64,000 nucleotides of DNA. Source: Ailanthus altissimus. Its lineage: Eukaryota > Streptophyta > Magnoliopsida > Sapindales > Simaroubaceae. Position numbers and translations under genes: made by a program. The stretch covers positions 16,961,501 to 17,025,500 of the forward strand of contig OX327711.1 of NCBI GenBank assembly GCA_946807835.1. Reading direction: 5' to 3'. Positions within the stretch are counted from its first letter, which is position 1. Each line of letters starts with the position of its first letter. Shown here piece by piece: positions 1-11,800 of this stretch. A model generated the notes under the pieces. It did not search any database. It was not told where the DNA came from and saw only the letters and a program-made list of their open reading frames with translations.

Positions 1-1015
1 ATATGTGATATATGTTGAATTTGTTAAAATGGGTGTATTTTGTAACATGCTTCCGCTTCGCATATAGTAATTTTTTTGAAATTACGCACACACTCGTATA
101 ATCACACACTCTATAATAAACACCCAACAGAACTATGGCATTAAATTGATAATTATATTGTTTCTAAATGTTTTAAATATGTTTTGAGTATTGGATATTA
201 ATTGGTGGTCAAAATTGAAAAGAAAAGAAAAGAAAAATTGGGCATAAATATGAATTTTGAGAAAATAGGACTTATATGAAAAATTTTGGACTAAATTGTA
301 AAAATTTAAAATTTTTATATCTTTATGTGTATTAGTATGTAATTAGAACTTATATATGACTTGTTGAAGAAATTGGGGCCTAATGGCAAATTTTGGAACA
401 AATGGGCCTATAAGTGGAAAATTGGAAAATTTTGGGCTGAATTGTTAAATCTAGAAAATCTGGAACTTATTTGGGTATTTTTGAATATTCTGGACCCATA
501 TGAAAAATTTTAGAATATTTAGGCTTATGTATAAAAATTTTGAAAATTTTAGGCATAAAGGTGAATAGTGAATAATTTTGGGCCTATTTGTAATAATGAA
601 AAAATATTTGTGTCTAAATATGAATAGTCAGAAAAATTGAATAAATGTGAATTTGTATAATAATTTGGTTTAATAATAATAAATTTGTGTTAAAATATTT
701 TTTTATAAAAAAAAATAATGTATTATAATAATACTATTATGACACCTTAAGTAAACCTGAACATTGGTAGGGGAGAATTGGTAGTTGGCATGCCAATAGG
801 GTATTATAGCAGTACTGCACCATTTGCTTGTTCAATGATACTACTCTGTGTATCCGATCTGTTATCTATTCTAATCTGTTTTGGATCCGGTAGGTAGTCA
901 CCGAGTGGCCGATGCTGAATCATTATTTGATATTTGTTAGCCCATTAGCCAATCTATGGTATCGTGTCAGCGTTTATTTTGGGCGCCTACTTGGATTAAG
1001 TATAAATATGATATT

Positions 1016-1067
<52 letters not shown>

Positions 1068-1838
1068 ATTAATTGAAATGAGAAATCGAAATAATGTTTT
1101 GGTTTAATAAATTGATTAATTGATAAATTTTAATTTATTATGGTATATGGAGAAAAATTGGTATTACTCAAAATTTCATTGTTTATATATATAGTTTATT
1201 GCAAAAAGATAATAAAATTTTATTATACTGTTTCATCTTTTGTGTACACCCACTAAGCTGTTATGCTTAGCGCGTTGGATTTACCATGCGCAGGTAGTAG
1301 AGTTGCCATCACTAAAGACTGAAGAGTAAATCTTTCTGCAGCTGCTCGGAGTTGCTCACATCCTCTCTCTATATATAATTATTTTTGGTAGATATTTTGC
1401 TTGTCTATAGACTGTTGTGTATTATATTATGAACATTAAGTGTATGTGCATGTATATATGTATTTATTCAGAACTGTCTCTTTTAAAATCATGATATATG
1501 ATATATATTTTGATAATATACTGGATGTGAAATAGTTTTGTAAATGTTTGATACATTTATATTGTAATATGAGTTGTGAATATTTGCTGAAAGACAAATA
1601 TGGAAGTTGGTTAAGAATGGATATGAAAATTTTGGGAGTGTTTCTTTTGTTACAAGTAGTGTAAAAATCAAATTTTTAGGGGAGACTCTGTCAGTTTTTC
1701 CCCTTAAATGTTTATAAAACAAAAAATATATATATATTTTTGAAGTTTGAATAATCATTATCGTTGTTTCTGTTCGATGCTATCATAGCACCCCCTGATC
1801 TCGTGTCTCGATGAGAGGCGAGTGAGGAGGGTGTTACA
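1..1838. mobile_element. LTR (partial, start outside window), probably Ty3/gypsy
   Basis: No coding frame is visible. The segment ends at 1829-1838 in GGGTGTTACA, the usual 3' end of plant gypsy LTRs, preceded by a G/C-richer tract (1790-1830) and by a block at 1250-1370 that looks like the 3' half of such LTRs. It holds a (TA)n run at about 1029-1063. The 5' end, the primer site and the partner LTR are not in the window, so this is either a solo LTR or one end of a full element. The superfamily is an inference from the terminal motif only. Confidence 0.5.
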
Positions 1839-3699
1839 AAACAATTGCATTTGAATCTAACCAATTAATTGTATGTTATAATAGTTAAGTGCAAGCGTAC
1901 GCTATCACTTAAGATTTGAAATGCATTTGAATCCAACCAATTAATTGTATGTTATAATAGTAATATAGGATTTGAAATCCAAGTATCAATCCTACGGGGA
2001 TTATGCGATTTATTTCTTTTAGTCAAGTATTAAAATTATAACTATTTTACTTTTATTCAAAAAAACCAAAATCTAAAATTTAATTAATTAACCTAAAACT
2101 TAATCTAAACAGTAAGAAAACAAAGAAATAAATTCATCAAAGGATAATAATCTAGTATATAGACTCATCCCCTAGTATTTTATTAGATTCGTTACCTACT
2201 TAGTTAATCCTTTAATATAAATTGTTGACTTCAACACTAATCTCATCACAAGTCTTTGTCGACGATCGAGTGACTATATTACACATTCTAACAATTATCT
2301 ATATGTCAATGGTAATCAAATTAGAATATAATTCATTAAAATCTTATCTAAATTATTCCATACATGCCACCTAGGTATATGTCTATCTTAAATGAAAATC
2401 ATAGTTGTTATTATATGATCATGCATCAAACTATGATAGGCTAAATACATGAATCCCTTTGTCAAGTTCATCATGATTCCTCAATCATTCAAAATACTGG
2501 CTAGATATAATGAAAGCATTAAGTTCAAGATAAGAATAAATTAATTATAATAATTAAGTTCATAAAGAAAGAATCATTGAAATCTAATTACATACTAGGT
2601 TCACATAGTCTAACCCTAGAATAACAAGTTAGCTCATCACAAAATCAAGAGTATCAAACCATCCATAAAGAACAGCAAGAACAAGAATATAATGATAAGA
2701 AAAGAGAAAAAAAACTAATCAAGAAGACGCATTGGGTTTCTTCTCTCTCAATCTTGATTTGAAACTTGAATATTGATTTCTTGACTTTGATATTTGATTT
2801 TGTGTTATGAATTCTTTCTCTTAGTTTTTATCTCTTTAAAGTTTTGCATTTTTTTGAATTAAATATTTTGGCCTTCTATTTATAGGTTTATGCCATTAAA
2901 TTATGATAAAATATTAAATATAAATTAGATTATGATTAATGTTCACGAGAGTACTGTACATGAGTTACTATTTATACAACGCTGCAACGCTGAATTTTAG
3001 GCGTTGTATATAGGGTTTTTGAGTACTGTTCCGGGCATCAGGCACTGTAGCAAAATTATTATAGCTCGTTATTGTAGCAAATATATTATAGTAATTTGAT
3101 ATTTTTGCCTTATTTTGTTTTTTGAATTTTCATCCCTATTTGATCTATCGACTCCAAACCTACCAATTAAAAAGTCAAATAATCTTAATTTAAACAAATA
3201 AATATTAAGTTTAGAAGATAAAAGTATTAAATCTAATTAACCCTTATCATCAATGACCATCTATCATTTGTATCCCACTTGCCATATACTATATAAATGC
3301 TCTATTCACATAATATGATGGCATGGTCCCTCTTGCCCAATTTATTAATATGCCACTTAATAAAATAGAAAATACAAGATGTCATTATCATATTAAATGG
3401 CCATACTCACTGAATCAAATGAATAAAAAAAATTCAATACTAATAAATCCACTTGATTCAATAGCCCACCACTATTCATAATGCCATATTATTTTATTTT
3501 ATTAAACAAAATTAATATAAAAAATTTATTTTAATAATGTTTAGTTTATTTAATTTATTTGGCAAAATTATAAAATAAAGCAAAACTATTTTTGCATTAT
3601 TTTATTGATCTTGCACGTTACAAAATTAAAAGCTTAGATTTTTATCACTTGTTACCATCTCATTAGTTAACTATTGTCAACTAATTAATAGATATACTT
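1839..3699. other. AT-rich repeat-like spacer without a gene
   Basis: No open frame worth calling. It contains a 40-bp direct repeat with one mismatch (1846-1885 and 1922-1961, 76 bp apart) and a 10-bp-stem hairpin (2973-2982 pairs with 3001-3010). It looks like the body of an unidentified non-coding element. The last few hundred bases may already belong to the dispersed repeat that continues at 3700. Confidence 0.5.
1846..1961. repeat. 40-bp direct repeat pair
   Basis: Positions 1846-1885 and 1922-1961 are identical except for one T/C difference; the gap between them includes the palindromic AGCGTACGCT. Such a pair could be an internal duplication of a transposon end, but no element boundary could be fixed. 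Confidence 0.75.
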
Positions 3700-6600
3700 A
3701 CCAATTAAGTCTTGACAAATACATATCACGAGGTATCCCGAATAATTATTTGATTTTGCTAGAATTTTTTAGATCGAAATATTCAACCCAGTACGCTACC
3801 CTTATGCACAACGAGTATACTTTATATTATAAGACTCTCTATGTAGTAACCAGTATCCACGACTGGTAAGAATAAGTATTTATATATGTATAAATATACG
3901 TATTTTATTTGTATGTTGGTGATACTTGATTTATATATTGTTATTAGTAGTGTTTGTATAGGTTAAGGTGATACTATTAGCATTGGGTTTAATTGTAAGA
4001 CTTTAGATTTATTTTAGGGACCAAATTGTAATACTTTGAAAGTTTTGGGGGTAAATTCATAAATACCAAAAATTAGCCACTTAGTATAAAAATACACTTT
4101 TAAAACCCTAATTCTCTCATTTTGGTCGAGCTACCTCTTTTAGAGAGAGAGAAGAGAGAAAAGAGGGGAGAGAAAGAGAAGAAGGAGAAGAAATTGGAAT
4201 TTTGGATTTTAAGAGGTATATCACAACTATTTCTCAATTTATTGGTGTTAATTATGTTAATTTCTTTAAGTTTTGATTTCTGAAAATATGTATAGTTGAG
4301 GATTTGATGTGTATTTCGTATGATATTTTGAGAATTGATGATGATCTATAAGATAGTTTGATAAATCATGATGGATTGTAGAATTTCTGCTTGATAGTCT
4401 CTTGATCCAAGAATTTTATAAATTTTTGTGATTCGATTCTGGTTTTGAGTTTTGAGTATATGAAATTAGACATGTTTAGGATCATCTGAGACTTTGAATC
4501 GATTCACAATTCCAGAAATTGAATTTTTTGTGAATTTACCAAAATGACCCTGAAATTCTGGAAATTTCCTATGTGAACAGTATAATACAGTGACGAACAA
4601 TGTTTGTCCTACTGAATGATCTTCAAAAATTACGAATTTGTGGAATATGATAAGTTTATATGTCTAATATGATATACTCGGAATTGAGAATTTAGATCAA
4701 TGTGGTTGAAATGTTATGATTTTCTAAAGTGTATTAGCTCATTGCAGTATTTGATTAACAGGTTTTTAAAGTTAGACAATAAAATAGTTTTAAAATACTT
4801 TTGGCAGTTATTTTGAAGTAAAATATTTATCATGGATTGGGATATGTGTCACGAGTATTTCTGTGGTAGTTTTACAATTTTTGAGTTAGTATATGAATTT
4901 ATAAAATTAGGAGATTGAATACTGTTTAGTAAGTATCTTGATCCTATCAGGTTAGTAGTTTGGATTCGATGGTGTGTATGGAATGGATTGTGTAGGAATT
5001 TTGATATAATATTTATATATAGGAAGGATATATGAGTTAAGATTAATACATTCTAATTTTGGAGTAATTGGACATCATTTGATGTATTAGAAAATTTTGT
5101 TAAGTGTAAGTGGTCAGAATGACAAGTTTTGAGAAATCAAGTATTTAGACCAATTTGATGTGTTAAATGCATTGTGTATAATTTTGTAAGCTATTTAAGT
5201 ATTTGTGTGAATTGTGAGGCTTATGAAAGGATTGATCTCCATTGATAGGTTAAGGAGATTTAAGCCTTGTAGCTGTAAGTGCTAAGAGGTAAGTATACTA
5301 GACTTACTACTGGAATCACAATAAACATAATAATTGTTTTGTATGATTTTGTAAATGGGGTTAAGAATATGTTTATGATATGTCAAAGTATATTTTGGTA
5401 TGAAATGTGAATATATGTTTATGAATGTGAGCATTGACATTGAGCATGGACATACATGTATTTTTGAAAGTGAGCTTTCCAAAATAAGATGCGTTTAACA
5501 AAGAAAGCTTTTGAAGTGTAATATGTCCATGAGAAATATTTTGTGATTTGAGGGTACTTGAACTCACTGTTAACTTAGTAGGCATTTTATGTGATTTGTG
5601 GAGCCTTTATGTGTGGCCTTTCCTTTGGGATTGGTATATGTTATGTGTTCCGTATGTAAGGAGGATCCTATTGGTACCTAAAGGAAGTGTGAGTCATCAC
5701 ATTCGTGTGGTGGCGTATTGGTACATGTGAGAGGACTCACCGATGATCAAGGTGAGGGTTTGGCTTTTACCTTCGGGCATAAGCGTTATATATGTGTGAT
5801 TTAAAGACCTCACTTGTACTATTCCTCTCATACGGTATGTCACCTACGAGTGACATTTGGCTCATTATGTGATATGTGATATGTAAGTCCTACTAAGTAG
5901 TAGTCGAGTAATGGTATTCCTATTATGTATTTTGAAAGAATGTGTAAGCGCTTACATGATATGTGATTTGATAAGATTATGATTTTGATTGATCACATCA
6001 TATCATACATATGCATTGTGTACATATATGTATTTGTATTTGATATATAAAAAACTAGTATGCTTACTAAGTTTTATACTCATTATAGTTTATGGTGATT
6101 TCAGGTAAATAAGGTACATGTGTGCTTAGCGGATTTGGCAAGGCTTCTGCTGTTCCTTGGGTTCCCTAAGTTGTTAGGTTGCTAAGTGTTTCATTTGGGG
6201 ACACGTGGGATAAGATATTGAATTTGTCCCTATTGAATAAATACTTATGTATTATTTTATTGTGTGTGGTTGGATTTAGTTTAAGTTTCACCAAGTGTAG
6301 TAATGGATTGATTTTAAGTAAGAATTTGCAATGAATATATTCTGGGCTTCCGGTAACAAAGTTGCTATTGGTGACGTAGTAGAGTGTTAATCTCTGAGAA
6401 AACTCTGCGTATCTCCGGTTTACTAATTGTCCCAGTCATAATTCAATTGCTATAATTCTGAAAGAAATTAAAATAAATGTTTAAGTATTATTGAATGAAT
6501 GTAAGTGATGTCGTGTGTCAGATCTTTTGGGTCTAGGGCGTGACACTCTAGGTCCACGCTCGATTTGTCATATGAACCTCATCCATACGTTCGTGAATGA

Positions 6601-7610
6601 TGCCCCCCACACATGTTATGAATATTACAAAGTAGCACATTAGATCATACAAGTTGAAGTTATAGCATCTTGGTATAATTATTTCGTCATTGATATCCTA
6701 GAAGAGCAGAATATAGATCAGCACCGTCAAATCTCTATTTGCTCAATTATGAACTTATTTTCAGATTTGTAATTTCATAAACAATATCCTAAACACTTTT
6801 GCGATATTGTTTAACCCTATATTAAATATTTTCTTAGGTTTATACTGTGACCACAAGACTTTCTGAAATACAATCTCGAAGCATCAGGATATATAACCCA
6901 CTTATATGAGCTGATAAATCCCATATCTACTTACACCAAATTTTATAAGCATCGAACTATACTCAGCGACACCTAGCGGTCAAATTATAAAAGATTTCTC
7001 ATATATATAGAACCAAAGTATGGTGAATCACTCACAAGTTCACCGTGGCGCTTAGGTCAAATGACCACGAATACTACTCAACTCAAAAGATTTTCCATTG
7101 GCTTTATAAGATATCTATTGAAGGTCCTCGTGAGTCTATTCAGTACCCAGTCCTCACTGAATACCTATATATCTCTATACGAGCTTCTACTAAACTCATG
7201 GTTTACTAAGATTAACCATTTGAACTATTTGGATACAGACATACACTAATATTTATTAATAGGCTTCACCAACATACCCACATCGATAAAATTAGATCAA
7301 GAACATAATATTTGAAAACATACTTATATAATGACATTTTTTAACACCATCTGCAATTCTTAGCACTGCTAACTCTTAACATTTATAACTTTTAGCGTTG
7401 CTAACTCTTAGCACTTATCTAAATATTTTTAGATCAGATCTGAACTCTTTCAAATTATATAATGTCTGAAATATTACAAACACATTACCATTAAATAATT
7501 AATAATATTAACAATTTTATTAAAAATAATAATTATATAAATACTATAATTAAATATTTATATATAATGAGATAACATATAAATACATCCCAATATTTTT
7601 ATCATATGGC
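3700..7610. repeat. Dispersed repeat family, copy A (interrupted)
   Basis: The parts 3700-3841 and 6546-7610 together align with copies B (26470-27875) and C (38180-39405). Shared landmarks in order are the AACGAGTA-CACTTCATATTG block, GGTCCACGC, the CACATGTTA block, TACGAGCTTC, and a run of short CTCTTAGC words. The 2.7 kb between the two parts is a later LTR insertion. The family is non-coding; copies B and C both end in TCAACA, which would suit an LTR, but primer-site and target-duplication evidence is missing. The start is approximate. Confidence 0.75.
3837..6550. mobile_element. Solo LTR (3842-6545) with 5-bp target duplication CTCTA
   Basis: The element opens with TGTAGTAACC at 3842 and closes with GGGCGTGACA at 6545, so it has TG...CA ends. 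It is flanked by CTCTA at 3837-3841 and again at 6546-6550. Removing 3842-6550 restores the uninterrupted sequence seen in copy B at about 26738-26750. No gag or pol frames and no internal region are present, so it is a solo LTR of 2704 bp, left by recombination between the two LTRs of a full element. A purine-rich tract lies at about 4143-4195. The size and the GGGCGTGACA end suggest Ty3/gypsy, which is inference. Confidence 0.88.
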
Positions 7611-8187
7611 TGACGTTGAAAGATAAGTCGACTACAAATGTAAGAAATGCTAAGGTATTATATTCCCTCTTTGAATTGTCTTTTATGTGGTAAAAGTAAA
7701 GAAATAATACAATATCTATTTTTTCAACATGGCTTCTCTAAGAAGGTTTGACAAATAATTCTACATACTTGTTAGATTTATAAAATTCCTCTCACATGAA
7801 AAAAAAATTCTCATTTTTTTTATAAAAAAATTAGGAGGAAATACCTCTTTAGTAAAATTTAAAGAATTATATTTTATACTATAATTTATTTCATCTGATA
7901 AAAATATAATCAAATAGTATTTTAATAAATAAGCCCTGGCGCTTGTATTGTTGTTCTGAAGAATTATTAGGAGTCAATATCTTAGTGATGTATCACAACA
8001 TAAATAATATTATAAATAATTGGTGAACCTTTTGTTCTTTTTTGGGCCATGCGTAGATTTTTGTCTCTTTGGTTTTCTTTTTACTCCTTTTTGTTGAATA
8101 GATCCTTTTCTTATGTATTTAGCCGGTTTTAGCAATACAAATTTCTCATTTGTTGCTTAGTAAAAAAAATAAAGATTTGAATGACCA

Positions 8188-8219
<32 letters not shown>

Positions 8220-8845
8220 GAAAATTTATTATCAACAAAAAAAAATGATAAAAAATTATTTATTTCTTTGGCAAACAAGAGAGAGAATTAGACAAGATAG
8301 TTATCTATCTTGTTGAGAATTAATATGAAGAATGGATGTTAATTTTACAAAATCTTCCGGAGAATGATGTTAGCACCTGGAGCAGTTGGTTCCATGGGGA
8401 ATGATCCAAAGATCATTTACGTAACACTTGCATGAAATTTGCTGCGTTAATTTTGATGTTTTTTCGGCAACAAATTTTTTTTTTTATGTTTTGTATGTGT
8501 AAAAACGTTAGATAACAAAACAAAACCATCCCAAAACATTCAGCGTTTTTGCAGCTGTCTCCTTGCTCTTTGGTCATGAAATGAAATCGTTTGTTCTCAT
8601 TTGTCCGCCTGGATCGTCACGTAGCTACATTTTCTCCATATTTTAAATTCTTCACATATTCCTCTGTTTTTGGTCCAAACAAGCAGAACAAACCAATATT
8701 ATTCGTTGAAATTAAATTTGTCTTTTACTGCTTCATCCAACTTAAACTGTTATCACTTACCATAAGGATTCTTAATAAATAGCTGATACTCATGGGCTGT
8801 TTCGTTCCATTCTCGGCAGCATTGTTAACTTAGCTTCACTGTAAA
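7611..8845. other. Upstream region of the beta-galactosidase gene
   Basis: AT-rich sequence between the dispersed repeat and the first ATG of the GH35 gene, with a (TA)n microsatellite near 8186-8211. A short 63-codon frame at 8591-8782 shows no recognisable features. Promoter and 5' UTR are expected here, but I could not place a convincing TATA box. Confidence 0.5.
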
Positions 8846-11800
8846 ATGGGGATCAGCAAGTTTTTTTTAGCATATGTTTTACTTGTTATTTTACTTCTTC
8901 AGAGTTCGGGTTTCCGGAGAGGAATTTCTGCTACCGTGACATATGATCATAGAGCACTGGTTATTGATGGGAAGAGGCGGGTTTTGCAGTCAGGTTCTAT
9001 CCATTATCCTCGAAGCACCCCTGAGGTTGGTTATTTTAGAAGTAGATTTAGCATGCATATGCAAATATAAGTTCATACGTTGATGCATTATGTGCTAAAT
9101 GGAGTACTGTGAGTTTGGTGAAATTTCAGGTGTGGCCAGAACTTATTAGGAAATCCAAGGAAGGGGGACTGGATGTGATTGAGACTTACGTGTTCTGGAA
9201 TTATCACGAGCCTGTACAAGGACAGGTATATGATATATTATGTTAAAAAAGTGAATGGTTAAGTTATAATGAATTTTTCCTGTAAAAAGTGACCGGTTAT
9301 TATCATTATGTTGAGTCAAAGAGGAGTTTGTTTTGATTAATTAGCAATCTGTTTGTCTCTGTAAATAAAAAAGATTTCTAAAAAAAATTTCTCATTTGTA
9401 TTTTTAATAATAAATTTGTTGGTAGTTGATACCGTGTGCCAGTTATATAATTGTTGGCACACGGTGCCAGCAACCCAGTTATGGTAGATTTGATTGTCTA
9501 TTATGTTAAACTCTTCTTATAAATGGGAGAGTTTAATAATTTATTGTGATTCATTTTTAAAATTTAATTTATTAGAGAGTTTGTATATTTTTTGAGTGAT
9601 TTGAGAGAATTTGGCGTATTAGAATTTTGGGTTATAAGGTTAAAATACTACAATATTTGTATTTTTTATTTTTAATAGTAAAAGATTCTTCTGTCTTCGC
9701 CCGTAGATGTAAGCTAAAAGTTAAACCACGTAAACTCTTATATTTGTCTTATTTTTATTTTCATTATTTTTCTTAATTTCACTTTAATTATGACCCTGCA
9801 TCACTCCTCAATTTCCTAACAAGTGGTATCAGAGCTTCTGATTGAATGGGGTCACTATTCACGTATACGGTAATTATTTACGTATACAGTTACTGTTTAT
9901 ACATACGGGTACTATTTATGTAAAATAGTGGGAGCCAATCCTAGCAGAAAGCAGTTCGTGGTGAAAAGTAATGGCGGCAAAATACGAAGTTGAGAAGTTC
10001 AATGGAGGTAATTTTACATTGTGAAAAATGAAAATAAAAGCGATTTTAAAGAAAAACAAGTGCTTAGAAGCAATTGATGAAAGGCCCGCTGGTATCACTG
10101 ATGATATCAAGTGGAATGAGATTGACAGTAATGCAGTTGCTAATCTGCATCTAGCACTTGCTGATAATGCGCTATCCAGTGTGGCGGAAAAGAAGACAGC
10201 AAAAGAGATCTGAGATACTCTCATAAAATTGTATGAGGTCAAATCTTTGCACAACAAGATCTTCTTAAAAAGAAAATTGTATACTCTTCGAATGGCAGAA
10301 TCCACTTCAGTGACAGAGCACATCAACACGTTAAATATTATATTTTCCCAACTCACTTCCTTGGGGCATAAAATAGAGGCAGGTGAACGTGCAGAGATTT
10401 TACTTCAAAGCCTACCAGATTCGTATGATCAACTCATCATCAACTTGACGAATAATATCCTAACGGACTTCTTAGTCTTCAATGATGTTACAACTGCTGT
10501 ACTGGGAGAAGAACGAAGACAAACAAATAAAGAAGACAAACAGGAATGTTCGCAGCAAGCAGAAGCTTTAACAATGATGAGAGGTAGATCAATAGAACGT
10601 GGCCTTAGTAGGAGTCAAAATCATGGTAGACCAAAATTCAGAAGTAAGAAGAACGTCAAGTGCTACCATTGTGGCAAGAAAGGCTATCTGAAGAAGGATT
10701 GCTGGGGATTAAAGAAAAGTGCAGAGGACAAACCATAAAGGAATATTGCAAGTGCCTTAGAAGATGGTGAAATTTTATATAGCGAGGCAACAACAGTTGT
10801 TGAAAGCAGAAAATAGTTCTCTGATGTATGACTCATGGATTCTGGAGCTACATGGCACATGACCTCTAAAAGAGAATAGTTCCATCAATATGAACCTACC
10901 TCTAGAGGATCTGTATATATGGGGAATGATTATGCTTTGAAAATCGCTGGAATAGGATCCATCAAGATGAAGATGTACGATGGTACTTTTCGTATTATCC
11001 AGGAGGTGCGACATGTGAAATGGCTCAAGAAGAATCTTTTGTCATTGTGGCAATTAGATAACACTGGGTGTAAGACCCAAATTGAAAATGGGACAATGAA
11101 AATTCTTAAAGGCGCGCTTATAGTAATGAAGGTAGAAAAGGTTGCTGTAAATTTGTACATGCTTAATGGAGAAACACTGTAGGAAGGAGATGCATCTGTT
11201 GCATCAACTAGTTCAGTAGAAGAGTCAACGATAATGTGGCATCGTAAACTGGGCCATATGTCGGAACGAGGTTTGAAGATTCTCTCTGATCAAAATTTAC
11301 TTCCTGGGCTCAAATCGGTTCATTTACCTTTCTGTGAGCACTGTGTCACAAGTAAGTAGCACAGATTAAAGTTCAGCATATCCAGTTCTAGAAGTAAAGA
11401 AATTCTAGAATTGATCCACTCTGATGTTTGGCAAGCACCGGTGATGTCCTTAGGAGGAGCGACATATTTGTATAATTTATAGATGATTACTCCAGGAGGT
11501 GTTAGGTGTATCCAATCAAGAAGAAGTCATATGTGTTTGAAGCTTTCAAAATATTCAGAGCGCATGTAGAACTTGAATAAGAAAAGAAGATCAAGTGTTT
11601 AAGGACAGATAATGGAGGAGAATATACTGGTGAGGATTTTATTGCATTCTGTCAACAAGAAGGCATCAAGCGGCAATTCAGCATAGCTTACACGCCTCAG
11701 CAGAATGGAGTAGCAGAGCGGATGAACAGAACCTTGTTGGAGAGAATAAGAGCTATGTTGAGAACTGCAGGTTTAGCCAAGACATTTTAGGCTGAAGCAG

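Noticed and set aside
8591..8782. 63-codon open frame ahead of the beta-galactosidase
   Set aside because: No family features, Phe-rich low-complexity translation, and it lies in the expected promoter or leader region.
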